From NCBI GenBank assembly GCA_002633005.1, contig NMRA01001024.1, forward strand, positions 18,966-68,938: 49,973 bases of DNA, written 5' to 3'. This document shows positions 1 through 11,124 of the stretch, one piece after another. This DNA is from Phoronis australis (taxonomy: Eukaryota > Phoronida > Phoronidae). Position 1 is the first letter of the stretch. Each line of letters opens with the position of its first letter. The notes under the pieces are model-generated. The model saw nothing but the letters and a program-made list of their open reading frames with translations. It ran no database searches and was not told the origin of the DNA. The translations under genes and the position numbers were made by a program.

Positions 1-160
1 AACCCAAACCCAAACCCTAACCCTAACCCTAACGCAACCCAAACCCTAACCCTAACCCTAACCTTAACCTAAACCCTAACCCAAACCCTAACCCACACCC
101 TAACTATCACCCTAAGTCTCATCCTAGCCTATAACGTAATCCTCGCCCTCACCCTCACCC
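1..160. repeat. Degenerate telomeric repeat (CCCTAA)n
   Basis: The first ~70 bases are mostly perfect CCCTAA units with interspersed variants (AACCCAAAC, CCTTAA, AACGCAACC). They decay through CACCCTAAC and CACCCTAAG to CCCTCACCCTCACC by about 160. The C-rich strand runs 5' to 3' from the window's left edge, as expected for the left end of a chromosome with TTAGGG telomeres. That repeat is typical of deuterostomes, cnidarians and molluscs, not of insects. The short length and high variant content suggest the proximal telomere boundary, or an interstitial tract at a scaffold end. Confidence 0.9.
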
Positions 161-310
161 AATACATGCACGTGAGTCTCGGAGACGTCGTTGCAAAAAG
201 TGTTCCATTAACCGGAAAATATAATGATGAGTCATACAATGATCAACCTTGAGCGCATCAGACATCTTATGTGTGCAATTGAACCCTCACACAAAAGACA
301 AATTAGAACC

Positions 311-1039
311 CAGTGGCGGATTTAGGGGGGTCAAGGGGGCCACGTCTGCTCCACTGTGCAATGAAGAAAATTTACTTCATTTTTTAAAGGAAATGGAACC
401 TGAGTGACGATGAAAAAACAGAAGCTGCTGGTAAGATGTGAATTTCAATCGAAGCCTGAGTGGATCACTCAGAAACTCATAATTCTCTCTTTCTCAATCC
501 TTAACTGACGATTTCCAAAGCAATCCCGTCATTATTGCCCGGCAACACGAAAAACGGATTTGGTCTTTTGGGCATTTGAAGACTATTTTAAACACAATAA
601 AATTGTTAAGAACCGATTGCACAAAATATAAAACGTGAAATAAGCATTACAAAAAGAAGTAGGTTTCGCGCGCAAACGCTGTGGACCATAAACAAGAAGG
701 TCTCTTATCACGTATCTAGTCGCTAAGTCGTGGTGGTGTAGTAGTAAAGCACGCGCGCTTTATCTGTCAGGTCGTGGGTTCTTCTCAGATAATTGTAGTT
801 TTTCTTGTTTGACACGTTCTCCGATTTTTTTTGCCTTTTTTCTTGGATAATTCTTCAGGAATCAAGGAAATTGCTGAATTTTAGAGGAAAAACAGAAAAG
901 TTTCCTGGGCGGGTGGGGAGCTCCCCTCCCAACCTCCCCCCATTCGGTGCTATGCGCATCTACAATCGTGGTTTGCGCAAATGCTTGCAACCGGACAAAA
1001 TGTTGGGCCCCCCGTTGTGATATCCTAGATCCGCCACTG
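311..1039. mobile_element. Non-autonomous hAT-like TIR element (MITE-like)
   Basis: The stretch starts with CAGTGGCGGATTTAGG and ends with the inverse complement of CAGTGGCGGATCTAGG, so the termini form near-perfect inverted repeats. The CAGTGGCGGAT terminus is widespread among hAT-like elements. The subterminal regions are G-rich on the left and C-rich on the right. No transposase is visible inside; short ORFs here read through the repeat and are not genes. I could not find a clean 8-bp target duplication, since the flanks TTAGAACC and TACAATAA differ, so the insertion is old or the family assignment is approximate. Confidence 0.6.
722..790 (+). repeat. tRNA-like SINE head inside the hAT-like element
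   Basis: GTGGTGTAGTAGTAAAGCAC resembles a tRNA D-arm (A box). About 30 bases on, GTCGTGGGTTCTTCTC resembles a B box (consensus GGTTCGANTCC) with changes in its middle. The spacing fits a tRNA-derived promoter, but no complete cloverleaf closes, so this is not a tRNA gene. Confidence 0.35.
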
Positions 1040-3278
1040 TACAATAATCGTTATCCTTGTATGGAAACTATCGACTCCCCAGAACTGATTCGATCCCGTG
1101 ACTGAATCCTCGAGTCGGCTTTATCTGCAACTAAACTATTGTTGCTGTGGCTGTTACGTCACCTGTTCAGGTAAAATTCATCGGCTTGAAGATAGTAGGC
1201 CTGTGCTCAATTGAACTCTCCTCTTAGATGGGGGTAAACCTGCACGATTTATTTTTCAAAATACCAGGCACTCCTGAGTTCAATAACAAGGTAATATTAT
1301 AACTCGAAATACAACGATATAAGTTTTCCAGCATTACGATGATAAATTACATATTAATATGGATACGAAATATTGACAAGTAAATTTGCTTGTGAAGAAG
1401 CAAGAAAAGTGCTTGATGCATGTGTCACATTTGGAGTAAATACGGGCGTAGTCATTCGGAAAATAATTTTATCCAAGTAACATTCAAGTATACAAAACAT
1501 AGCATTATTTTCCAAATTGTATAACAGCGGATATTAATAGCCATGGTATAGGACATGGTTACATTAGTTGATAAGGCATGTAGGCTACAGTGGTAGGACA
1601 TGGCGTGTTGATGATTCAGCCAAGATCGCTAAAAACGGTGACATAGTTTCTGCTGATCTCAGTACTGAGTCCCGTGCTCTAAAAGACGTCCATAAATAAA
1701 TTCGCGGAGTCCTGGTTAATTTACTGTTTCTATTTTTGTCTGTAACCATTTTTGTTCGGCTTTGAACCGGTTTCAACTAGGTAAAGTCACCACGTAGACC
1801 TACTTAACTTTTCCAATGGTTAAAACATGTTATCAGGCTTCCTAAGGAAAACATTGAGTAAAAGACCACAACCTCAACTTTGATTTCAGATAATGAATGC
1901 AAGTAGCACGAGCAATGTCTGCGTGACCTACATGTATTGACCTCTCATTTGAAAGATTGAAGTGAAAAACACTATACAGGGCCGTAGTAGGCTGCAGGGC
2001 GAGGTGCACGTGTCCTCACTGCAGGGGGTGACCTGGGGCAGTTGACACTTTGTCTCCTATACATCTAGCACAGTCAACTTTTCACGACAAACTCGCAATC
2101 AAACAGTCGTGGTAGGGCTTTAATGATAACCATGTATGCAGTTCATATCAAACGGGTTAAGGTTACATATAGTGTAGGACCCTGGAAAATCTTAAGTCCA
2201 AATTTTGCTAATTGGGAACATAATATCTCAAAAATTGCTGATATGAGTCATATGAAAATTTCCGATTATGCTTCGTTCACTGTTCTCCAAAACTCTTTTA
2301 CGGAAATGTTTTCAACATATTCCACTTATCCATCAGCCTGGGGCTATCAAAAATACGACTTTTATGATTATTATCCAAAAACTAAAAAGTTGCATAAGAC
2401 GAATACGGCTAGAAAATTCTATGAGCGTTTTTAGATTGATAAAGTTGTTTTGCGGTCTGTGTGCCTTTCTTTTTTTGATAAATTTTACTGGATAGACATT
2501 GTCACGTGACCTTTTTATTGACCGATAAGTGAAAATTAGGACTTTTATGATTATCCTGAAAAATCAGTCGCATAAAACGAAACTGAAATAATATTTTTGG
2601 AAAATTGTGCGTGTTTGAGCTCTTTTCTTGAATATTTATAGCAAATATCAAATATTATTTGATCATGTTTTGATGCGTCTGCTGTTTTACTATCAGTGTA
2701 CCTTTCTTGTTCATCAATTTTACTATAATGACATCGTGAAGCAATCGAATTTAAAGCAGACTGGCAAAAAGTCACAAATCAAATTGTGCGGGATTTCTGT
2801 TTTTACTGTGTTAATATTTATAGTTTGAAGATATTTTACGGCCAGGACTTGTCAAAAAGGTCCTGCAATAACATTAACAAATTCTGAAAATTGGGGACTG
2901 CTCTCAACTCGCCGTGGGATACCCCGTCTCTTATGCTCTCCCGGTTGCCCGTCAAGTATTTGCGAACTTTGTGCTCTAGTGGTAAAATTAAGAGGTAAGT
3001 AGGCGCCCAGAGCCCACCGCATCACCTTCATTACTTGGTGAGATTATGTAACTCCGCACGCTTCAAAGACTAATTACACGAACACGATGTTACGCAAGCA
3101 CTGATATTTTAATGAGCTGAACACTATGTACAGTGCGCACACGTGCATGCGTTAACGCAAACTTGAAGTGTGGGTTTCTTGCAAGCAACTGTTCTTATTT
3201 TTTAAAGTTAGCAAAATACTATGACCAGTCTAAAGATAGAGTGCTTAGTTACAAGATCCTCTTTTCCAAGTCACATGA
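1040..3278. other. Non-coding subterminal stretch
   Basis: AT-rich sequence with only short, unconvincing ORFs, none showing a recognisable domain or splice-compatible coding pattern. The longest, a 103-codon ORF at 2123-2434, has low-complexity AT-driven composition. I see no RNA gene or structured repeat. Confidence 0.5.
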
Positions 3279-4088
3279 TCACGATTGAGAATTGTCAGCA
3301 GTTCTGTTTTGTCGATCCAGGTTTCGGCATAAGGTTGTGGGTCGAACATGGAAAGCGGGGGGCCATTGACCTTGCCAAAACAGCAAGCTGGATGTGGTTT
3401 CTAACAGCAAAGAAGAGCGAGAGTCTGTTACTATCCGATTCATTTCGCTGAATCCTCGTTGACATTCGGGTGTACTGCAAGGAAAAGTCTTAATACAGAG
3501 GTCCAGTTGTCGCAGACCACTTGGTAGTTTGTTTACCCTAACCGTTTCCTCCATTTCTATGAACTCGCGCATTCCTCTGATTGCCGATGTGGCAACCAGC
3601 CCAAACCGTTCGCAAATACGCCTGACTTCATGCTCGCCATATCTTATACCGGATCCCATCGGCCACGTTTTGGGTTCCAAGATGCCCAGACAAGAGCAAA
3701 ATGACTGCTCATCATTGTCAAGTAAACGCCGTTCCAAGTTCACAACAGCACTTTGGATAAACTGACCAGGGTGTATGGTCACGGTAGTTCTTTTAAGGGT
3801 TCCCTTCAGTTCCAGTGACCCAAACCTCTCCTCTTTAATGCATTTCAGTGCAGTGGCGAATGCCTGCCCGGGATTATCAATCATAGACTTGAGGACGCGA
3901 ACCGTTCGACGAATAAGCTTGTCTGTTTGCGCTATTGTTGTGGTTCTGCATTGTAGATCCATAGAAAGGCTTGGCAGTTCTTCTAGCACATCATGCATCA
4001 GCGCAAGATTCTGGATGTAGGTGGGACTTTCCAAGTATCGCAGTAATCCCAAACAAGAGCAACGCAGAGCGTTGAAATGCGCCCACAA
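3279..4088 (-). CDS. hAT-family transposase-derived protein, C-terminal half (KIAA1586/ZNF862-like)
   Basis: An uninterrupted 269-codon ORF. Near residues 200-225 it has the hAT C-terminal dimerisation signature, ECQRGFSEMNRIVTDSRSSL, matching the family pattern (s)ECERGFS.MN.IKT..RN.L. The N-terminal part (LALMHDVLEEL, then a segment around TDKLIRRTVRVLKSM) fits the helical region before the dimerisation domain in KIAA1586/ZNF862-like hAT proteins. The BED finger and most of the RNase-H catalytic core are missing upstream of the first methionine, so it is a truncated element or one exon of a spread-out gene. The open frame contrasts with the decayed hAT copy at 7463-8241. Family membership is fairly sure; a cellular role is not shown. 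Confidence 0.6.
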   Translation of the reverse strand: MWAHFNALRCSCLGLLRYLESPTYIQNLALMHDVLEELPSLSMDLQCRTTTIAQTDKLIRRTVRVLKSMIDNPGQAFATALKCIKEERFGSLELKGTLKRTTVTIHPGQFIQSAVVNLERRLLDNDEQSFCSCLGILEPKTWPMGSGIRYGEHEVRRICERFGLVATSAIRGMREFIEMEETVRVNKLPSGLRQLDLCIKTFPCSTPECQRGFSEMNRIVTDSRSSLLLETTSSLLFWQGQWPPAFHVRPTTLCRNLDRQNRTADNSQS

Positions 4089-4408
4089 TTACACCGTATA
4101 CGGTATCCTTCTAGGGTTGTTTATTGGTACCATAAAGTGGCCAGTAGAGGGCATATATGTAGTATGTTGTACTTTGCAAAATGGAAAGGCATGATCATTG
4201 TCTCCTCAATAGGCTAGGGGCAAAATGTGAGTGATCTTGATAATACATGCACATGCTATACATAAGTTGCTTAAAGCACCACAGAAACATAGAATTAAAA
4301 ATAAATTTACCAACATACGAGATTAGCACAGCATTAGAATGCCATAAACAAATTTCTACTTGGAACTTTTCCTTCATAGTCACGAAGTAACACAAAGTAT
4401 ACACCTGA

Positions 4409-5460
4409 AGACCTATGAAAATACAGAGGTCAATGTAAAATACTAAAATTGCTACTAGAGGCATACCGGTAGTCAGAATCATCCTAAAGTCGTCATCGTC
4501 CGTTGTCAACATCACATAAATACATTTGCTAAATTTAGTAAAGATCCTGCAAACGGTTTGGGAGATACAGCCATGGGCGCAAAAAAAAATGCCAATAGGA
4601 GGCGCCACAGTAATCACAGTCATGGGAAATTCAGCGTCAACCGTCCTCTTCATAGTAAGAACATACATGCCAATTTTCACAATCATACTTAGAGCGGTTT
4701 GGTTGATAGAGGGGTGGACGCCAAAAAACTAAAAATGGCCACTGGGTGTCGCAAACTAGGTCGAATCCATCCGAAAACGGGAGGATAGCGTCATCGCACT
4801 AATAGGTGCCTACATACCAAATTTCATGAAAATCCGTTAAGGACTTGTGAAGATACAGAGGTAAACGTAAAAAAATAAAATTGCCACTAGGGGGCACACT
4901 GGTAGGCGGATCCGTCCAAAAGTCGTCATCGTCTGTTGTTAACATCATATAAATACACTTATTAAATTTCGTAAAGATCCTGCGAACGGTTTAGGAGATA
5001 CAGCCATAGGCGCAAAAAAACAAAACTGCCACTAGGAGGCGCCACAGTAGTCGAAATCGTCGGAAAATCATCGTCAACCGTCCTCTACATAGTAAGCATA
5101 TACATGCCAATTTTCACAATCATCCTTTGAGCGGTTTGGTTGATAGAGGGGTGGACGCACAAAAACAGACTCGAAAACACTAAAAATGGCCACTAGGTGG
5201 CGCAAACTATGTCGAATCCATCTGAAAACGGGAGGATAGCGTCATCTCACTAATAGGTACCTACATACCAAATTTCATGAAAATCCGTTCAGGACTTTTG
5301 AAGATACAAAGGTAAGCGTAAAAAAATAAAATTTCCACTAGGGGGCACACCGGTAGTCGGATCCGTCCGAAAGTTCGCACATGGCGTCTCATTTATGAAT
5401 GGAACATATGTGCCAAATTTCATGAACGTATGTCAAAGAGTTTTGGAGATAGAGCAGCGG
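4409..5460. repeat. Tandem satellite, ~145-bp monomer in a ~437-bp higher-order unit
   Basis: A recurring block has this order: CAAATTTCATGAAAATCC, then GAGATACAG, an A-rich stretch, a GCCACTAGGNGGCGC core, and a GTCGGATCCGTC segment. The core starts at about 4451, 4591, 4738, 4883, 5028, 5189 and 5334, giving intervals of 140, 147, 145, 145, 161 and 145 bases. Every third monomer is most alike: 4451, 4883 and 5334; 4591 and 5028; 4738 and 5189. This indicates a three-monomer higher-order repeat. A final partial monomer ends in a GGACGGACGGACGG simple repeat near 5480. The ORF at 4195-4686 lies within the repeat and is not a gene. Confidence 0.85.
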
Positions 5461-5477
5461 ACGCCGGACCCCGCCCG

Positions 5478-5495
5478 GACGGACGGACGGAGATG
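5478..5495. repeat. GGAC simple repeat at satellite edge
   Basis: Three to four GGAC units (CCCGGACGGACGGACGG) directly follow the last satellite monomer. They probably mark one border of the repeat-bearing element. Confidence 0.6.
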
Positions 5496-5519
5496 ACGGC
5501 ATAATGCGTCCACATATAA

Positions 5520-7462
5520 ATACACATGTATGTGGGCGCATGAAAAATACTTCGATCACTTGAATGACGGTTTCTGTCTTCACTGGCTACCGCCCACGTG
5601 TCAAAAACCAGAGCAAGCAGACTGCCGTTCAACACAGTTGGTGGCAACAATACATGTACGTGTATGTTGACGACACATATGCGTCACACTCAGCATAATA
5701 ATGTATTGTCACCCGAGCGACAATAGATCTGTATGTGTTGACGTTTACTTTGCAGCCCTATGAACAAAAACAAGAAAACAAAATATTAATAGTACTTTTA
5801 TTAAACAAATTTGCCGAAAGGACACATACAACGTAAACCATATAAAGTATACATGTAGATCAATTATTAGAAAATACTCAACACTGAAAGACATAATCAA
5901 ACCAGCAGCCAATCATAACAAGCGTATCATAATGAGAGCTAGCCACAGAAGGAAGAAAAACAATGTGCAACTCTCGTTAAATAACAAAGTTGCTTAAATC
6001 TCGTTATGGAAACTACGTCATAATCCGACCTTAATACTACAACCATTCTCTAAACGTTCCTAATCAAGATAAAACCATGTGTATTAATCGTATATTTGAC
6101 ACAACCATGTACAATCTCTGTCAACGAGGCAAGTAAGGTGATATAAACGAATGTTGCAACTTCTTTTTATTGGCTGAAATCTCACACACAAACACGTGTT
6201 CAAAGTCATCACAAACATCATCAATATCAACAGTAACATCATAATCAGAACCAAAGTCACATTTACAGACCTTTCGGTAGTTTTGTTTTGGAGACGGTGT
6301 CCCTCCCCAGAGCACCTATTACAAATCCCGCGATACGAGGGGAGGTTCTAAACTGGTACCTTTCAAAAACAACTAAGCTATAACTGAAAACATGATTTAC
6401 ATGTCTGGAGAGTTGAAAGACACCTTAACTCAGTGTTTAGTTGCAATGTTTTATCTCGCACAGTTGCTCTCACGGGAAGTACCCAAAAATTGCCAAAATG
6501 TAGCTGTAACAAGACTTGAAAGAGGCAAAAATGAATAATGTTCCCACAGCAACCACAAGATGGCGCACACAAAAATGGCTGTGGACATGAAGGTTGGTTA
6601 CTCATGTGTACAGTAGATGGCGCTTGGGAATGGAAGTAGCAGACTCCAGTCTGGTCATATTAAGAACCTTTGTGAATCAGAAATGGCGTGATCAGTGCCT
6701 GGATTTCCGTGTATTGAGGTCTTCGAGTTACATACACTCGTATGGTCCTCGAAGGTCTAAGTGGCTAGCACGCTCTCAGAATTTGATAGTAGCAATGAGC
6801 ATTGGTGATACCAAATGCGCTGTAACTAAACCTAAAGGAACACTGCTGTTACACGATGTGGGTGAAGAGACATGCACCCTATATGAAACTTTACAAGATG
6901 CGACTCGGGCACTTGTGCTGATGTTGTGGCCAAACTGACTACCTATTTCGTACCCAAAACTAACCCAAACTTCAAGAAGTTTTTCACTCAACAAAGCAGC
7001 TTGCCACTGGTTTAAAAAGACACTGACGCTTCAGTGCAGTTTTTTTCGACGCCAGTGCTGAAAATTAAAGTCAAACCATTCAAGGCTGTGTCCACTGATC
7101 TCGGAATGAAATCTTTGTCCGAGCCTTCGAGGGAAATAGCTCAACTTTTGTTTGAAGCCCAAGCCATGGAAATTACGACGAATCGGGTTGCAACCATGGA
7201 ATGACGAAACGTTCTGAGAAACCTAAGTCTGCGCATGCAGTTTTCGAGAAGACCTATGCATGACATTTTACATGGATATGATGACCCTTATGACTGCCGT
7301 TTCTAGTGTTGTATGCTCTCGACAGATGACGCATGCTATCTGGTGATCTGTCTGTTAGTCACGTAAGTAAGACAGAAACTAAGACGCCAATGTTTCGTGC
7401 ATTTACCAGTAACAATTGCCTTCTATACATTGACAACGAGGATATGGTCACGAATCCCCCCC
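5520..7462. other. Non-coding or decayed sequence
   Basis: No convincing gene. An open stretch at 6594-6938 (plus) and scattered reading segments around 7070-7260 lie just upstream of the second hAT remnant. They could be eroded N-terminal transposase sequence, but I see no motif that proves it. Confidence 0.35.
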
Positions 7463-8241
7463 TCTCCTGGACAAAACTGACATGACTGGTGGGGATTGGG
7501 AAAAGTGGATTGCTTGTTTTGAAAGAATCCTGATAGGTGTCGAGGTGGAGAACAAAAAAACGTTAAAGTACATTATTGAATGACTTCCCGAATGGAACAC
7601 AAGCAAGAAGTGTTCAGTCATGCCAAAGTCTTTGGCACCAATGATTGGCCGGAGACCAATGAGCATCTAGTTACGTATGGGAACGCCAACATAACATATA
7701 TGTTAAACCACATTGGTGAGATGCTCCCAGACCACGACATAGTCAAACAAGGATGGAGACAGACAAGAGCTATTGTAGGGAGTCAGGTACTATTAACTAT
7801 AAGGGCATCTGTTTGCGTAATTATTTTGTACTCTCAACAGTTTTTCATTATTTCATGAATTGAATGTTTTGTTATTTCTTATCTTGCAGGCTTCAGCAGA
7901 ATCCTCGTCTCAAGTTAAAACGGTTGTTCACAAGTCACTCAGGAGGTCCTGAAGAAATTCCAACAGGAGGTGTATGTTGTCTTGATGTTACCCGTGCCGA
8001 GTGCTATTTGTGAGAGAGGTTTCTCTGTCCTAAAGAGAATCAAAAGCAACTGAAGGAAGTCCCTAACAACAGACCAGATGAACAACCTTCTTTGTTTCTG
8101 TTCAGGGTCCAGATATCGAAACTTATGACGCCTCACGAGCTGTCCATTTGTGGTGGACAAAAGCGAAAAGACAATCCTACTCTAGACCAGGAAGAACAGG
8201 AAGTAGATATTCTGAATATTTTGCAAGCCAACCAAAATTAA
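7463..8241 (+). pseudogene. Degenerate hAT transposase (ZNF862-like) with a possible intron
   Basis: Frames covering 7580-7786 give a segment (GNANITYMLNHIGEMLP, then IVKQGWRQT) typical of the region before the dimerisation domain in ZNF862-type hAT proteins. A GT-AG interval, about 7787-7889, separates it from a second piece. That piece reads LPVPSAICERGFSVLKRIKS and then, after an in-frame TGA, RKSLTTDQMNNLL. This is the hAT dimerisation domain with its conserved ERGFS and TT..MNNLL parts. Frameshifts and stops make it a pseudogene. It differs clearly from the hAT ORF at 3279-4088, so the two are separate insertions. Confidence 0.65.
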
Positions 8242-8998
8242 CGTCTTACTGACTTTGGTTAAAACGACTAACCCATTTGAGAACAGTTAGTGATTCAGAA
8301 AATGTTTTAATCCTAAGAAGTGTTGTGTTTCAAAGACTGTAAGTGAAGAAATAAAATAATGGGATACTTAGATATTTCATTCTCATACTGCAGTTTATTT
8401 TATCAGCTTGTGACATGTATTAGAGCTCCCTCTCCAGTTTTAAAAATACTGCGTATTGGGTAGTAAGGCAGCACAGTATGCAGCCTTTCCACGACCGTGG
8501 GACCAGTCAAGCACAGTGCACGAAAACATCTGAATTACAGGACGCAATGCCACTACAATTAACAGGCAATAGAGACCGAGACAAAGTAGAGAAACAAAAG
8601 ATATAAAATAGTTAGAAGAAAACGTATCAAATGAATTAGCACCTGAAGTGTATAGCACGCACAAAACCTGAGGGGGTTAAGCACATATAGCCCTACGGTA
8701 AGACCTTACATACGTATACATAAGCTGTTTGAGATTAATATTACCTGGGGCATTGAGTTTGTTCCACAGGCACGAAAACATTTCAACTACTTAATTAATG
8801 TTGAGCCCTGTTTTCGTAATTCCAGTAATATCCTTTGTGTTTTAATGCAAAAAACAAACACTATAACCCATGCAAACAATCAAGGGAGTCCGTGGCATAG
8901 CCTTCTAGCGTTCTGTCTGGTCCACTCGTGAACGTGCAATTACGCATTCGCTATGCAGTGGTGGCTGATGTGTCCAACTTATACCATTATAAGGTAGC
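8241..8998. other. Intergenic stretch, nothing recognised
   Basis: AT-rich sequence with an AATAAAATAA stretch near 8349, which could be the 3' end of the preceding hAT transcript. No ORF with domain character. Confidence 0.4.
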
Positions 8999-9760
8999 AT
9001 GAGACTTCGCTTCGTGTCAAAGAAATCAAATGTACAGCAAGCTGAGGTTCAAAACCTGCTGGATTGTGAGCATATGGGTGCACTTGATATCAAAGAATTT
9101 GCTGATGTTTACAATGCGTTAGGGGAAATTCCCGTTACGGTTGTCCTAAAGGTGAAACCACATGTCGACCCAGTGGACCAACCCTCTCGCCATATCTCCA
9201 TGGTATTCAGAGAGAAAGTATCAAGTAAACTAGATGCGACGCTGCGTAATGGTGTAATACAGTTAACCAACTCCATGGTGTAGTCCTATGCACGGAATTT
9301 GAAAACAACAGATTCCAGATTTAACAACGAGGCACTGATTGGAGATTACCATCCCATAAACACAGTGGAGAAAATACTAGAACGCTGTGGTAGTTCAAGC
9401 GTAATCAGAGTACTGGAAGCAAACGAAGTTTATGTACGATGTTGAAAAGCCATAGAATGACACTGCCTTTCATATGCCATTTGGTAGGTTTCGGTATTTG
9501 CCTTTGCCTCTGAGTACCAAGTCTACACCAGATGATTTTCCCTCGTGCGTTTATTGAAATTTTCTCAACAGAACCAGGGTAAGGAATGATCATGGATGAC
9601 TTTGTGATAGCTGAGAAATCGCTTGACATCACAGTAGAGTATATTGAGACACGCACACACACGGCTAGAGGCCAAGGCGAGACATTTTCGTTGCAGAAGC
9701 TCCAATTATTCAAAGAGAATACCAAGTACAATGGGGAGGTGTCTTCACCCTAAGTTGTGC
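8999..9760 (+). pseudogene. Ty3/gypsy-type retroelement remnant, reverse transcriptase region
   Basis: The ORF at 8999-9283 ends with a segment shaped like the entry to a gypsy reverse transcriptase (VKPHVDPVDQPSRHIS, then VFREKVSSKLD and a GVIQ turn). Downstream, in shifted frames, come HMPFGRFRYLRLPLSTKSTP (family pattern TPFGRYRFLRLPFGL.SAP) around 9470-9520 and MDDFVIA around 9595, the conserved DD-containing catalytic turn. Several frame changes and stops break it. No long terminal repeats, integrase or gag are visible nearby, so it is an internal fragment of an old retrotransposon. Confidence 0.65.
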
Positions 9761-9845
9761 AAATAGATGTGAACAGAATAGGTCAGTTCGAGTTTCAGTG
9801 CGCATGTACCGAAGCGTCGAGTTATTTTTGTGTTATTAGGCAAAG

Positions 9846-10046
9846 ATGAATCAATTCAGTGGACCGACTGTTCCCCAGTTACGAAAGTGGCTTAGGGAAC
9901 ATGGTATTACTGTGAATGGACGAAGAAATCTGGACGTAGTTATACTTTGCGTAGCAATGAATACATTGGATTTGGTGACTGACCCTGACATGGCTATGGG
10001 CAACTACTCACGAACAACGAAACAAACCTTAACATCGATCGGCTAG
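9846..10046 (+). CDS. SAP-like N-terminal segment of a transposon-borne nuclease protein
   Basis: A 66-codon ORF whose start (VPQLRKWLREHGITVNGRR) matches the SAP helix-extension-helix DNA-binding motif, with pattern LK.WL...G....G.K..L. Similar N-terminal SAP modules occur in invertebrate proteins that continue into a SWIM-type zinc finger and a YqaJ nuclease. The next pieces of such a protein follow at 10133 and 11125, so this is probably the first exon or first fragment of that gene. The rest of the ORF after the motif is not recognisable. Likely part of a broken element. Confidence 0.5.
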   Translation: MNQFSGPTVPQLRKWLREHGITVNGRRNLDVVILCVAMNTLDLVTDPDMAMGNYSRTTKQTLTSIG

Positions 10047-10132
10047 GGAAATGAAGAGCCATTTATGGACCCACCCTTGGACAATTATTTACCTACATTC
10101 CCAAATTAGGCCTGCATGATATTTTTAATTAT

Positions 10133-10864
10133 TTGCTTTGTAGTATGGCCAAGTTTGACGAACAAAAGTTACGTGCGTACAAAAGTGCTGAAGATTACAC
10201 TCTTTGTAGATGGCAATGTTATGGAAACACCGCTGTGAGCGACAGTTCTGCAATTGGTTTATTTGTTTCCCATGTGGAACCAACTCAAAGAGCAAAGACG
10301 TACATGAAGAAGGAGTTCTACAGGGCATGGCTATTTATAAACAACAACCATGTGTCTGTTTAAGCTACATGGTGTAAGTGTCCAAGAGGGCGAGTTTAAC
10401 CACTGACTTGTCCACACCTGTTATCAATTAATATACGCATGGTATGTTTTTACTGATGTTTCATAATTGAACGCTTGTCAGGAAGGATCATAAACCAGTG
10501 TACTGGACTCCAGACTTTGATTTATCTGTTAAGTAGTGTTTTTTCTCAACACTATCAGATGAACATTGCAGCAAAAACTGTGATTTTTCATTACAAAGTT
10601 GATTGATGAAAGTGTTGGGAGCCACTCACTTGCCTTTGCAACAACAAAGAGTATTAAATTTTAAGTTAGTATGTGTTTTGCTTTGTTCCTTCTTAGCTCT
10701 GACGTGCTTGTCGACACATCCGTGCAATGACGTACGAGAACGAGGATTTTGAGCCAAGTTCCTGCACCGACAATCCTGTGCAATTGAAAAAGAGGGCACA
10801 TGATGCACCAACAACAGTTCTGCGCTTAAATGTCCTAAAAGCAAGGGATGAAATCAAATCATAA
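10133..10864 (+). pseudogene. Middle part of the SAP-YqaJ transposon protein, fragmented
   Basis: Positions 10133-10363 read KFDEQKLRAYKSAEDYTLC and then HVEPTQRAKTYMKKEFYRAW. This resembles the region of invertebrate SWIM/YqaJ proteins that contains KLRAYKSLEDY and V.PTQR. The SWIM cysteines expected downstream are not seen. A 45-codon frame at 10727-10864 may be the linker before the nuclease. Non-homologous sequence and stops between the pieces indicate decay, or introns I cannot place with confidence. Confidence 0.45.
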
Positions 10865-11124
10865 TTACTATGTACTATCTCATTCTTCCACACTGTTAAC
10901 GTGTAAATGTGACCTAAAGGTCACTGCTTGTGGCATATCGTAAGTTATTACTTATTGTTTCAGGACATGGGATCAGTTGTGGCTTTCATGTAGACTGTTT
11001 CAGTTGACCTTCCCGCTCATCAAGCTCATGATTTGAGTCATCCGGTTGTCATCGAGATGTCCAAGCAAATGACTACTGATGAATTTCTAACATTTTCGTA
11101 GAGCCAGGAAGACCATTCTATTAT

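Noticed and set aside
862-1044. Minus ORF with the phrase GGSRISQRG
   Set aside because: This translation arises from the hAT-like TIR itself (CAGTGGCGGATCTAGG) and recurs wherever such termini are read as protein; not a gene.
4195-4686. 163-codon minus-strand ORF with hydrophobic runs, resembling a membrane protein
   Set aside because: It overlaps the tandem satellite, and its reading frame follows repeat sequence. No family resemblance.
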